NCBI RefSeq assembly: GCF_902506495.1
Contig: NZ_LR733264.1
Coordinates: 1,073,915 to 1,137,914 of the forward strand
DNA from: Pseudomonas sp. 8O
GTDB lineage: Bacteria; Pseudomonadota; Gammaproteobacteria; Pseudomonadales; Pseudomonadaceae
Direction of reading: 5' to 3'
Length of the DNA stretch: 64,000 nucleotides
Shown: piece by piece, positions 27,338 through 35,305 of the stretch
How the letters are laid out: every line of letters begins with the position of its first letter
Position numbering within the stretch: the first letter of the stretch is position 1
The notes under the pieces: generated by a model
Told to the model about the DNA's origin: nothing
What the model saw: only the letters and a program-made list of their open reading frames with translations
The model's database searches: none
Position numbers and translations under genes: made by a program

Positions 27338-29976
27338 GACAAGCTCACTTCTTGTATGGGAGGCAGTTGCGAAAGCAGGTCCTCGTCATCGATGCGATAA
27401 CAGGTTGCCGACTGGCTGCGAATCGGACCGTTCTGATCTTCCGGGCGCTGCTCGCTGAAATCGAAATGCGCTTCGCATTGCTGGTCGTCTGCTGCACCCC
27501 ATCGGGCGCGCAGGGTACCGCTCTCAGGCAAACCATTCATGTAGACCTGCCCGGCGTCACCGACGATACCCATTTCGGCCTCGCCAGTATTTGAGGGTAC
27601 CACCACTACGCTGGTGCCGAAGGGCAGGGGCTGACCTTGATGCGTCAGGGTGAGCAATGCTTGCAGGCCGATGCGCGTGGCAAAGTTGGCCAGAACCACG
27701 GCGCCTTTGGTCGGGTACACATTCACGGTCGATTGGGTCATGTCGACATCGTCCGGCAACGTCGAAGGATTGAGACTGATTGCATTGCTCTGGTAATTCG
27801 ACAGATAGGGCACCACGGCATAGCCACGGCTGTCTGTTATCACCCCGCCATTCATGACGCTGGTGCCAGCGGCACCAGGGGCGCTGACCACTGCGATCGA
27901 ATCTCCGGTCGATTGACTCATGGTCATGCCTTGCGGATGCACGACGACAGCGCCATTGCCGTTGAGATTGAGAGAACGGTAGGTATCGCTGTAGCTGTAG
28001 CCCAGGTTGGCAGCACCGTTACTGCCCTGATAACCCAGGTTCAGGTTACTGCTGCTGGTTGTTTCGTTCTGGTTGGAGCGGTTGTGACTGACGTTCCATG
28101 ACAGGCGCCCCTTCTCATCGCTACCGCTCAGACCTACTTGCTGCTGCACCTCGCCATCGTTGCGATGGCTGACCTGATAAGTGGCGCGGCTGTTTCTGAG
28201 GCTGGCTTTACCGCTGAACAGATCCAGTGGCGCCTGAAGGGTCAGCGTTATCTGACGGGTTTCCGGCCACGAATTATCACGCTTCTGAACCCGGCTGACG
28301 CTGTATGCAAGGTCGTAGTTGATGCCGTGGAGGCTGGTGCTGTAACCCGCGGCGATATTGGTGTTGACTTCGTCGTTGCCCCAGTAGTCATAACGCGAGT
28401 GCGACACGTACAAGGAACCCCAGGTATTCAACTGTTGGTTGATGCGTGCCTGAAAACTTGAACGCTGTCTTGCCAGGGTCCAGGGCAGTTGGCCTGGTGT
28501 CAGCTCATAACCCTCGTTGTTGAAGTCGGCAAAACTGTAGTAGTCGCGGGTTGAATAGCGGTAGGCCGCCAGATCAATCGAAGTGCCGGTCGTGATGACG
28601 TTCTTGGCGTAACGCACTCGATAGGAGTTGCCTGTCCTGAGCCCTTCGTGGTTATCGAGCCTGGCACGCGCAGCCGTGACATCGGCCGATAGAGCGCCCA
28701 GAGAGCCCATTGACAAACCGATGCCAGCCGCCGCCGACAGATAATCCTCGGCCAGCAGCGTCCCGCCATAAAGTGTGAAGTTATGCGGCAGACCGTAGAT
28801 CAACGTACCCAGCACGAAGGGCGCTTCACGAGACTGCAGGGTCAGGCCGCCGTCGTAACGACCAGCGGTGATTTCGAATCGCGAGATGTAGGGGCGCAAC
28901 ATGACCGGTAAAGAGGAACTGGCGATGGTCTGAGTACGCACGCTGCCGTCGGCTTCGGTAATCGTGAGAAGCAAGTCGCCCCCGAGCCCGGTTTGATGCA
29001 GATCATTGATGCGGAAGGCTCCGGGGGCGACATAGGTTTGATAGATCACGTTGCCGTTCTGCGTGATGGTTACACGTGCGTTGGTATTGGCGATTCCGCT
29101 GATCATGGGCGCGAAGCCCCGCTGATTGATCGGCAGCATCTGATCGTTCGAGTTGAGCTTCACGCCCTTGAACGGAATGCTGTCGAATACATCGTTACCC
29201 GTACTGGTTTCGCCAATGGACAACTCCGCCTGCCATGGCTGTATGTCGGTTTGCAGGTAGGTATTGGAAAAATCGCTGGTATGCATTTGCAAGCCGGGTT
29301 GGCCGCTGCTGTGTCCTTTGTTGTAGGTGTAGATGTATTGGCTGCGCAGACGCCAGTTTTCCCAGTTGGCGCCGCTGCGCAGGCTCAGAAACAGATTGTC
29401 ATGCGTACTGTCAGGGCTTCCATTGCCCAGGCTCTGCCAGTTTCGCCCACCACTGAGCGAATAGTTCAGCACCAGGGCCGGTACACCCTGATCCCAGAGC
29501 GATGGGTCGCTGTAACCTGCCACGCTAGGTTTCAGAGCAATTTGCGGGATGCTCAAGTCCAGCCGAAGCTGCTGAAAGTCCAGGCTGAAGAAGGCATCCG
29601 GGATCACGGAGGCAAGGTCACTCAGCGGTTCATCCCTGGGCAGTGTTCTGAGGGTCGGCAGGGCGGATGTGTTGACGCCCAGCTCATCGAGCAGGGCGGG
29701 TGTAAGCATCGGGACGGCCTTGCCCAGCGCATCGGGTTTGAAGTCCAGCGCGTAGTCACCTTTGGCAATCTGGTTCACATAGAGGGTGACGAGATAGTTG
29801 CCCGCCGGGATGTGGCCGGAGTTTTCGAATGCGCTCAGGTCGGTCGTGACGCTTTGCCCGTCGATTGAAAGCAGGCGCGGGTCAAAGTATTCCTTGCCCC
29901 ATGCCGGAATGATGGCGCATACCACCAATGCTGAGAGCGCCCGCGCCATGATCGTTCCACTATGGCTATTCTTCAT
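27334..29976 (-). CDS. Outer-membrane usher of fimbrial operon 1
   Basis: About 880 residues from ATG 29976, chosen because a signal peptide follows ('MARALSALVVCAIIPAWG'); upstream in-frame ATGs at 30018 and 30075 would spoil it. FimD/PapC-family features in order are an N-terminal chaperone-binding region ('FDPRLLSIDG', 'GNYLVTLYVN'), a 24-strand barrel with plug ('LPINQRGFAPMISGIANTNA', 'VIYQTYVAPGAFRINDL'), and C-terminal domains ending with a Cys-containing segment. It assembles and secretes the pilins of this operon. It sits between the third chaperone and the adhesin. Confidence 0.93.
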   Translation of the reverse strand: MKNSHSGTIMARALSALVVCAIIPAWGKEYFDPRLLSIDGQSVTTDLSAFENSGHIPAGNYLVTLYVNQIAKGDYALDFKPDALGKAVPMLTPALLDELGVNTSALPTLRTLPRDEPLSDLASVIPDAFFSLDFQQLRLDLSIPQIALKPSVAGYSDPSLWDQGVPALVLNYSLSGGRNWQSLGNGSPDSTHDNLFLSLRSGANWENWRLRSQYIYTYNKGHSSGQPGLQMHTSDFSNTYLQTDIQPWQAELSIGETSTGNDVFDSIPFKGVKLNSNDQMLPINQRGFAPMISGIANTNARVTITQNGNVIYQTYVAPGAFRINDLHQTGLGGDLLLTITEADGSVRTQTIASSSLPVMLRPYISRFEITAGRYDGGLTLQSREAPFVLGTLIYGLPHNFTLYGGTLLAEDYLSAAAGIGLSMGSLGALSADVTAARARLDNHEGLRTGNSYRVRYAKNVITTGTSIDLAAYRYSTRDYYSFADFNNEGYELTPGQLPWTLARQRSSFQARINQQLNTWGSLYVSHSRYDYWGNDEVNTNIAAGYSTSLHGINYDLAYSVSRVQKRDNSWPETRQITLTLQAPLDLFSGKASLRNSRATYQVSHRNDGEVQQQVGLSGSDEKGRLSWNVSHNRSNQNETTSSSNLNLGYQGSNGAANLGYSYSDTYRSLNLNGNGAVVVHPQGMTMSQSTGDSIAVVSAPGAAGTSVMNGGVITDSRGYAVVPYLSNYQSNAISLNPSTLPDDVDMTQSTVNVYPTKGAVVLANFATRIGLQALLTLTHQGQPLPFGTSVVVVPSNTGEAEMGIVGDAGQVYMNGLPESGTLRARWGAADDQQCEAHFDFSEQRPEDQNGPIRSQSATCYRIDDEDLLSQLPPIQEVSLS

Positions 29977-30147
29977 GTCGATATGTCCGTAACTGCATAG
30001 GAGCTGTTGCCGTTTCATCGTGAGTCGCATTGCCGCGAGAGAAGGCTTTCGGTCAGGCGGTGGGGCGCAGGTCATGTGCGCAGCAACGACAGCGCTGAGT
30101 CATTTCCAGCGTGACCGCGAACGAAGCGACAACAGATCCAGTGATCC

Positions 30148-30930
30148 TTAAAGGGCTTGTTGGCTTTCCGGCGTTTCCCAGTTGCCTTCGTCAATCAACC
30201 GCCACTTCACGCTGGCGTCGCGTTCCGCTGCTGATGGGATGGCGTAGTGCTGCTCTGCCATGGGCGGAACCATGAGCCGCAAATCAGCAGTTCCATAGGT
30301 GAAGTGACCCAGGCTCAGGGAGGCGAATGTCAGCCAGTACGGGGTTGGATTGATCGCTATGAGCTGGTTGCCTTCCCGGCGAAATCTGAGTTGCCGCGAC
30401 GCATTGGTAATGGCTTCTTCAGCCAGACCCGCGGGGCGATAGAAGAGCTTCAGATTGGTGACGACCGTCATCACCACGCGATCCGCGTCCGGCGTTGGGG
30501 GCTGTGCCGGCAGGGCGCGCAATGACACGAAGAATATCGATTCCCGATCCTGCGGCAGTGCTTGCCCGGTGTAACGGATGCGCAATACGTGCTCGCTGTG
30601 GGCCTCCAGGCGAGAGAGGGGAGGGGTTACGATAAAGGGCATTTTGGGCTTCCCTGCCCATGTCAGATCCACACTGCCTGTTTCGGGGGAAACCGGCCTG
30701 ACCCAGGATTGCACCAGGTAGGCGCCGTCACTCGTATTGTGGATCTTGAGCGAAACGCCTTTGCTGGCATGGGCCGGATAAACGATGCGCAGTTGTGAAA
30801 AAGACAGGCCCGTATGGGGCTGCTGCACTGGCGGGGCAGTACTGCTGTCGACAGATGCGGCCTGCACTGGCGAAGTCGCCATTGCAGTGGTCAGCAGGAG
30901 ACCGAGTGCGAATGTCAGGACGCCTTTCAT
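30148..30930 (-). CDS. Periplasmic PapD-type fimbrial chaperone 3 of operon 1
   Basis: A 260-residue exported chaperone. ATG 30930 overlaps the stop of the previous chaperone (ATGA) and has GGAA 8 bp upstream. The signal peptide 'MKGVLTFALGLLLTTAMA' is followed by an unusual ~20-residue Ser/Pro/Gln-rich linker before the first Ig strand ('LSFSQLRIVYPAHASKG'). The family signature is 'LPQDRESIFFVSLRALP', and 'NLKLFYRPAGL' carries the conserved Lys of the pilin-binding cleft. It is the chaperone next to the usher. One of three in this operon. Confidence 0.9.
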   Translation of the reverse strand: MKGVLTFALGLLLTTAMATSPVQAASVDSSTAPPVQQPHTGLSFSQLRIVYPAHASKGVSLKIHNTSDGAYLVQSWVRPVSPETGSVDLTWAGKPKMPFIVTPPLSRLEAHSEHVLRIRYTGQALPQDRESIFFVSLRALPAQPPTPDADRVVMTVVTNLKLFYRPAGLAEEAITNASRQLRFRREGNQLIAINPTPYWLTFASLSLGHFTYGTADLRLMVPPMAEQHYAIPSAAERDASVKWRLIDEGNWETPESQQAL

Positions 30931-31646
30931 GGCTGTTTCCATTGAACGTTGGCGATGCACGGTGACGACAGGCCGCCGTGATCGGTAATGGCCTGCCATT
31001 GCACCTGGCCGGTTGACGTTGAAGTGGGAAAATCGGCGCTGGCATAAGGCGCGAGCATGGGCTCCCGGGCGGCAAGATCGAGTGCCTTGCCGGCGAAGTT
31101 CAGGGTTCCCAGGGTGATGTAGTAGGGCGTTGGGTTATGAGCGTGCAGCGTCTGCTTCGTGTGTTGGAACTGCAGCCGGCAGATCGCATCTGCGTGCGAG
31201 GGCGTCAGGCCGGCGGGGCGGTAGAACAGCTTGGTCATGAAGCGGATACCCAGCGACAGCTTCGTATTCTTCCGGTCATTGAATGTTTCTGCGGTTTGCG
31301 CAGGAACCGCGGTGATCGCCAGGTAGAAAACCGCTTCTCTGTCCTCGGGAAGTTCTGCTCCCTGATACAGCACCCGCAGCAGTTGCTGGCTCTTGCCAGG
31401 CAACAGCAGCAGTGGTGGGGTGACCATGAACGGCGCTGCGCTAGGGTCGTCGATACCTTTCTGCACGCGGCTTTGCACCAGATAGCGCGCTGAGCCTGTG
31501 TTCTTGATCGACAGGCTTTGAGCGTGCTCAGTGGCGGGGAAGATGAGTCGGGTTTGCCCCAGGCTTATGCCGCCAGCAGGGGAGGCCAAGAGGCAGGGTG
31601 AGAGCGTCAACAACAGCCAGCCTGCCAGGGGGCGTTCGAAGTGCAT
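30927..31646 (-). CDS. Periplasmic PapD-type fimbrial chaperone 2 of operon 1
   Basis: A 239-residue exported chaperone from ATG 31646, which has AGGAG 8 bp upstream; an earlier ATG at 31676 overlaps the pilin stop but lacks a site. After the signal peptide come 'ISLGQTRLIFPATEHAQSLS', the signature 'LPEDREAVFYLAITAVPA', and 'FMTKLFYRPAGL' with the cleft Lys. It is sandwiched between a minor pilin and the third chaperone, which suggests it may be dedicated to that pilin. Confidence 0.9.
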   Translation of the reverse strand: MHFERPLAGWLLLTLSPCLLASPAGGISLGQTRLIFPATEHAQSLSIKNTGSARYLVQSRVQKGIDDPSAAPFMVTPPLLLLPGKSQQLLRVLYQGAELPEDREAVFYLAITAVPAQTAETFNDRKNTKLSLGIRFMTKLFYRPAGLTPSHADAICRLQFQHTKQTLHAHNPTPYYITLGTLNFAGKALDLAAREPMLAPYASADFPTSTSTGQVQWQAITDHGGLSSPCIANVQWKQP

Positions 31647-31672
31647 GCTGAATGCTCCTGATCGTCCTGGCG

Positions 31673-32230
31673 TCATTGATAAATGAAGTCAAACAGGACA
31701 GTGGCAGACACTTGCCCGGGCTGAATGGGCGTGCAGGCGTTGCCGCAGCTCAGTCCGGCATAGAACGTCAGTGTTCGTCCCAGTGGAAGCGTGCCGATCG
31801 GGCCCAGATTCAGAGCGCTGCCGTTCTGAAGCGCCGGGTTGGCGTAAGCCGGTACGCTATCGGTGTGGTACAGCACGACACCCACGCCGGCGGTAGCGGC
31901 ATCGCTTGCACTATTGCGAAACAGCCACTGACCCTTGCTGACACCTTCGCCCGTGACTCTGATTTTTGGCGCCAGACCGAACTGCTGGGGGTTGCCGGTG
32001 CAGCTATCGACGGTCAGTGAAAAGGGCTTGGCCAGGAGCAGGCGATTGGGCATCAGGTCACTGACCGTGACAGCGCCCAACGCAAGAGTGTCCGTACTCA
32101 GGCTGATTGCGCAGCTGGCTTCGACCAGGGTCGCGGAAAACCTCAATTGGGTGGGCCCTGCAAACGCGCATGTGCTAACCAGCAGTACCAGCGCGCCGAT
32201 GATCTCAATGCAGTTCAGTGCGATGCGCAT
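31673..32230 (-). CDS. Minor pilin of fimbrial operon 1
   Basis: A 185-residue exported pilin. From ATG 32230 the signal peptide is 'IEIIGALVLLVSTCAFA'. The mature part begins 'GPTQLRFSATLVEASCAISL', the N-terminal donor strand plus the first pilin Cys, and ends 'VSATVLFDFIYQ' with the C-terminal strand and penultimate Tyr typical of chaperone-usher pilins. It has a second Cys pair near 'LSCGNACTPI'. The start overlaps the first chaperone gene by 26 bp. Probably an adaptor between shaft and tip. Confidence 0.82.
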   Translation of the reverse strand: MRIALNCIEIIGALVLLVSTCAFAGPTQLRFSATLVEASCAISLSTDTLALGAVTVSDLMPNRLLLAKPFSLTVDSCTGNPQQFGLAPKIRVTGEGVSKGQWLFRNSASDAATAGVGVVLYHTDSVPAYANPALQNGSALNLGPIGTLPLGRTLTFYAGLSCGNACTPIQPGQVSATVLFDFIYQ

Positions 32231-32927
32231 CAAAACCACCGTAGTCATTGATCGTTGTCCAGCGCACTTCACCGTAAGGCTTCTGCACGGCCCATACATG
32301 GCTGGAGTAAGGTGCCAACATGCGTTGTTCGGGCGTGGAGAGCGGCAGACTTTCGCCATTGACCGTCACATTGTTGAGACTGACGAAGAATGCAGAGGGG
32401 TTGCTGACTTTCAGCTCATGTTCGCGGCGCTCGAAATGCAGATTCTTCTGCGCCTCTGTCGATGAGCCAGGTAATCCTGTGGGCCGATAAAACAATTTGA
32501 TGATGTTGCCCACGCCGAACTGCACCATGCCCTTGATCCCAGATGCTGCTACGAGCTCGCCGGGTTTTTCGCTGGCCGGGATGGCGGTGGTGTAAAAGTA
32601 AAAGACCGATTCGCGGTCGGTCGGTAGCGGCTGATTGAGAAATGCGATACGCACCTGGTTGGTGCTCTTCGCCTCCAGTCGAAACAGTGGCGGCGTGACC
32701 ATGAATGGCGCCTTTACCGGCTTGTCCTGCTCCAGGCTGACAAGTGCCCGAACCAGCCAGGGTTTATCGACCTGTGTGTTGCGCAAGGTGGCCGAAATGC
32801 TTTGCTCGCCCTGTTTATAAATCAGACGGGTTGCATTGATGCCAAAACCATCGGCTCGCGCTGACGTCGGGGCAGACAGCGATAGCAGCGTCGTCATGAT
32901 CAACGGGAATATGGCAAAAACCTTCAT
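32205..32927 (-). CDS. Periplasmic PapD-type fimbrial chaperone 1 of operon 1
   Basis: A 240-residue exported chaperone from ATG 32927. Signal 'MKVFAIFPLIMTTLLSLSA' is followed by 'FGINATRLIYKQGEQSISAT'. The signature is 'LPTDRESVFYFYTTAIPA', and 'GNIIKLFYRPTGL' carries the cleft Lys. The segment before the last motif ('SEKPGELVAASGIKGMVQ') is longer than in the other two chaperones. The open frame extends upstream to 33203 but that part has no signal-peptide sense. It follows the major pilin after a 400-bp gap. Confidence 0.9.
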   Translation of the reverse strand: MKVFAIFPLIMTTLLSLSAPTSARADGFGINATRLIYKQGEQSISATLRNTQVDKPWLVRALVSLEQDKPVKAPFMVTPPLFRLEAKSTNQVRIAFLNQPLPTDRESVFYFYTTAIPASEKPGELVAASGIKGMVQFGVGNIIKLFYRPTGLPGSSTEAQKNLHFERREHELKVSNPSAFFVSLNNVTVNGESLPLSTPEQRMLAPYSSHVWAVQKPYGEVRWTTINDYGGFDAHRTELH

Positions 32928-33325
32928 GCGTGTTTTACATCCCTTGCAAGTAAAAGCAAAAAGCATCCAACGGCAGACATTTCCGGCCATTACAGGTGTG
33001 TCGGATACCGGAAGGGTGCCAGCCGATTCGGGGCTGGCTCGCGTGTCCTGCATGTACCCGGGCGCTTTCCATGCCTGCGGCGCCATGGATGAAGCGACAT
33101 GATGTCTTGGCGTGCGGCAAGCGAACGCTGCGTGCCGGATGCACATCCGTTTTGCTGCCAGGGCGCGACGCCCGGCAGACCATTTGGCTTGCAGTACAGG
33201 CACCTCGCGTAGAGAGGTGAGCAGGCCTCAGCTCGACAGCGTGGTCATCCTCTAGAGTCACAGGCTGCAGGATTCATGCGGGGTGGTTAGAACCCGCGCA
33301 TGAACCTGCCCGATCAGCTTTCGGC
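32928..33325. other. Spacer between major pilin and first chaperone of operon 1
   Basis: About 400 bp with no gene I can support. It contains the strong hairpin at 33273-33304 just after the major pilin. Such spacers often hold processing or attenuation signals that favour the major pilin over the downstream genes. Confidence 0.45.
33273..33304 (-). terminator. Hairpin after the major pilin of operon 1
   Basis: Arms TTCATGCG-GGG and CCC-G-CGCATGAA (one bulged base) form a long stem 22 bp past the pilin stop on the minus strand. There is no T run downstream, so partial termination or mRNA 3'-end protection is more likely than full termination. Confidence 0.45.
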
Positions 33326-33868
33326 TCAGTTGTAAGCGAAAGAGAACAGGATCGGAGCGTTCACCGTACCGGTTTGCGCGGTTGCCGAAGAGGAAGCCAG
33401 GCCCGCCTGCAGGGCGACCTCCTGACCATTGAAGTCGCTCAGGTCTGGCGGTGTGCCTGCCGTGGTATTCAGAATGCTGTCACCGGTCGATATAAAGGCG
33501 GCTGGGGAAGCGACCGGTGCGATCATCACGCCTACGTTGGAGTTGCTACCGCCGCTACCCTGGAAAATGTCACCGAACCCCGCAAGGGTCTGGCCACTTA
33601 CCAGCAGGCTGGCCTGCTCGCCAGTCATTGGGGTACCAGCACAATTGCTCAGGCCGACCGTGAACTGCTTGATACTGCCCGCGACAGGCGTGGAGGCAGC
33701 CGTGAAGTCGCCTGGAGCCCAGTTGCCCAGGTCGAGCGCGGTTTTGGACAGGCTGACATCACAGGTGACCTTCACCACATTACCGGTAATGGTGATCTCC
33801 GCGTTGCTGGCTGCCTGGGCAGAGCCCGCCGCGGCGAGAAGAGCCAAAGCAATGAATGATTTACGCAT
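33326..33868 (-). CDS. Major pilin of fimbrial operon 1
   Basis: A 180-residue exported pilin and the first gene of the operon. ATG 33868 has AAGGAA 7 bp upstream. Signal 'MRKSFIALALLAAAGSAQA'; the mature start 'ASNAEITITGNVVKVTCDVS' gives the donor strand and first Cys, and the second Cys lies in 'VGLSNCAGTP'. It ends 'APILFSFAYN' with penultimate Tyr. Small Ala/Gly/Ser-rich composition and the first position mark it as the shaft subunit. Similar in organisation to CupB/CupD-type first genes. Confidence 0.88.
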   Translation of the reverse strand: MRKSFIALALLAAAGSAQAASNAEITITGNVVKVTCDVSLSKTALDLGNWAPGDFTAASTPVAGSIKQFTVGLSNCAGTPMTGEQASLLVSGQTLAGFGDIFQGSGGSNSNVGVMIAPVASPAAFISTGDSILNTTAGTPPDLSDFNGQEVALQAGLASSSATAQTGTVNAPILFSFAYN

Positions 33869-34118
33869 AACGATTTCCTTTCGGTTGTGGAATGGCTGCG
33901 ACATTCGGATATTCGTACCGCGTCGACTGTTCATCAGCGGCGGCGACAAATATCAGCAGCGCGTTCCCGTTGTGGTTTAAAAACGCATCGCCAACGGCTG
34001 CCGAGCTATCGGCAGTATTTCGGGCGCGTCTGCAATGGGTGACACAGGGCTGTGATTGTCGTGAAGCACCAGCCAGTGCAGCTCCACCACTTTCACGTCG
34101 CGACCACTCAGGCGGGAA

Positions 34119-34132
34119 TAAGAAAATTCTTA
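34119..34132. promoter_or_regulatory. Rcs-box-like site A
   Basis: TAAGAAAATTCTTA, a perfect palindrome (6-bp arms), matches the outer bases of the enterobacterial RcsAB box TAAGAATATTCCTA. It lies inside a larger perfect repeat GGAATAAGAA-AA-TTCTTATTCC. Confidence 0.65.
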
Positions 34133-34137
34133 TTCCA

Positions 34138-34151
34138 TAGGAATTTTCTTA
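34138..34151. promoter_or_regulatory. Rcs-box-like site B
   Basis: TAGGAATTTTCTTA, 19 bp after site A; A and B together also form a 13-bp stem (AATAAGAAAATTC / GAATTTTCTTATT). Confidence 0.6.
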
Positions 34152-34333
34152 TTTATCCATGAGGTGCCTCACGGGCGTCTATCGCGTTCATTTCCCATTT
34201 ACCGCACAAGCCAGGGGGAGGGGCTGCAAAAGAAGCGGCAGGTCCTTGGGCGTGATCCTGGATTACCACTGACTTCAGTAGTTGCCGATCTTTGTGTGCG
34301 ATAAAACGCTAAGGAAACTCTGAAGAAGCCGTC

Positions 34334-34390
34334 ATTCCCGCGTAGGCGGGAATCCAGGCCCCGCGAACTTTCTGGGCTCCCGCCTTCGCG
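34334..34390. repeat. REP-like palindromic repeat
   Basis: ATTCCCGC-GTAG-GCGGGAAT (34334-34353), flanked by GTC and CCAG, is the common dispersed 'ATTCCCGC' repeat of many proteobacteria. A second, weaker element with arms CGCGAA (34362) / TTCGCG (34385) follows. Confidence 0.6.
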
Positions 34391-34412
34391 TGAGTGGCGA
34401 TAAGTGGCTTTT

Positions 34413-34426
34413 TCAGAATATTCCTA
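34413..34426. promoter_or_regulatory. Rcs-box-like site C
   Basis: TCAGAATATTCCTA differs from the RcsAB consensus TAAGAATATTCCTA at only one base. Confidence 0.65.
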
Positions 34427-34482
34427 AAGTTGGTCCGGGCGGCGTACGTCAACGGGGCAGGAAAATATATACAAAGTTTCCT

Positions 34483-34496
34483 TGAGAATTTTCTTA
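34483..34496. promoter_or_regulatory. Rcs-box-like site D
   Basis: TGAGAATTTTCTTA, 70 bp after site C. Confidence 0.6.
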
Positions 34497-34521
34497 ATAC
34501 AAAGGTCGCCCTGCACAGGTC

Positions 34522-34535
34522 TAAGATTTTTCTTA
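34522..34535. promoter_or_regulatory. Rcs-box-like site E
   Basis: TAAGATTTTTCTTA has both TAAGA/TCTTA arms perfect; 39 bp after site D. Confidence 0.65.
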
Positions 34536-34557
34536 AAAGAGCAGGACTGTGCGCCAT

Positions 34558-34571
34558 TCAGAATCTTCTTA
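34558..34571. promoter_or_regulatory. Rcs-box-like site F next to the operon 2 promoter
   Basis: TCAGAATCTTCTTA, 36 bp after site E. It ends on the proposed -35 element, the position expected for a class II activator site. Confidence 0.65.
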
Positions 34572-34597
34572 AATACGTATCGTACTTTTCCCATAAT
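34569..34597 (+). promoter_or_regulatory. Probable promoter of fimbrial operon 2
   Basis: CATAAT (34592-34597) serves as -10, with a weak -35 (TTAAAT, 34569-34574) 17 bp upstream. The poor -35 touching site F suggests activator dependence. The start would be near 34604, about 70 bp before the pilin ATG. Confidence 0.5.
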
Positions 34598-34674
34598 AAT
34601 TCGCACACCAACTCCTGACGCATTGCGGTTTCTGGAGTCTGGATCTAGTGATTAATCCATAGGAATACATACGC

Positions 34675-35217
34675 ATGAAACTGAATCGCATTGCACTCGC
34701 TACCCTGATGGCTATTGGTGTTGCTACCGCTGCTAACGCTGCTGACCAGGGTTCGGGCAAGGTAACCTTCGTTGGTTCGATCATCGACGCTCCTTGCTCC
34801 ATCGCGCCTGAGTCGCTGGATCAGACCGTTTCCCTGGGTGCTGTTTCCAACGCTGCGCTGGCTAACGGTGGCGCTAACGATGGCGAATCCACCCCGGTTT
34901 CCTTCAACATCGAGCTGCAGGGTTGCTCCCTGGGTGTTGCTGGTCAGGAGAAAGTCTCTGTCTCCTTCAATGGTGCTGAGTCGGGCTACGCTGCTGGTGT
35001 TGGCAGCCTGGGTCTGATTGGTACTGCCAGCGGCGCCTACATTCGTCTGTCGCAGGTTGATGGTCAGAACATCACTCTCAACACTGCTACTCCTCCGCGC
35101 ACCATCAGCGTTGGTGACAATACCCTGACCTTCCAGGCTTCCCTGAAGGGCGCTGGTGAACCTATCGTTCCGGGTAGCTTCCAGGTTCCGGCCAACTTCG
35201 TTCTGTCCTACCAGTAA
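34675..35217 (+). CDS. Major pilin of Pap-like fimbrial operon 2
   Basis: A 180-residue exported pilin. Signal 'LMAIGVATAANA'; mature start 'ADQGSGKVTFVGSIIDAPCS' with donor strand and first Cys; second Cys in 'IELQGCSLGV'; end 'VPANFVLSYQ' with penultimate Tyr. It resembles PapA/MrpA-type shaft subunits. AGGA lies 10 bp upstream of the ATG. Its codon choice is strikingly uniform (many GCT, GGT), as in highly expressed genes. A terminator-like hairpin right after it should keep downstream expression lower. Confidence 0.9.
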   Translation: MKLNRIALATLMAIGVATAANAADQGSGKVTFVGSIIDAPCSIAPESLDQTVSLGAVSNAALANGGANDGESTPVSFNIELQGCSLGVAGQEKVSVSFNGAESGYAAGVGSLGLIGTASGAYIRLSQVDGQNITLNTATPPRTISVGDNTLTFQASLKGAGEPIVPGSFQVPANFVLSYQ

Positions 35218-35248
35218 GTCGCTCGCTGTCTTCCTGACGGCGACGAAC

Positions 35249-35283
35249 AACCTGCGGCATTCCTTCCTTGTCGCAGGTTTTTT
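35249..35283 (+). terminator. Intra-operon terminator/attenuator after the major pilin
   Basis: Stem AACCTGCG (35249-35256) / CGCAGGTT (35272-35279) with a 15-nt loop runs into TTTTTT. It lies 32 bp after the major pilin stop and just before the next fimbrial gene, so partial readthrough must occur. Confidence 0.8.
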
Positions 35284-35305
35284 CTAAGTGCGTGGAGCAG
35301 GTCAT

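Larger units (their letters stand above)
33869..34674. other. Regulatory region between the two divergent fimbrial operons
   Basis: About 800 bp with no gene. It is AT-rich for this genome and holds six Rcs-box-like 14-mers (34119, 34138, 34413, 34483, 34522, 34558), a REP-like inverted repeat (34334-34353), and a promoter for the plus-strand operon near 34569-34597. The promoter of the minus-strand operon was not found by eye. Confidence 0.7.

Noticed and set aside
32928..33203. N-terminal extension of the first chaperone of operon 1
   Set aside because: The extra 92 codons hide the signal peptide that starts at 32927; the extension is an open frame by chance.
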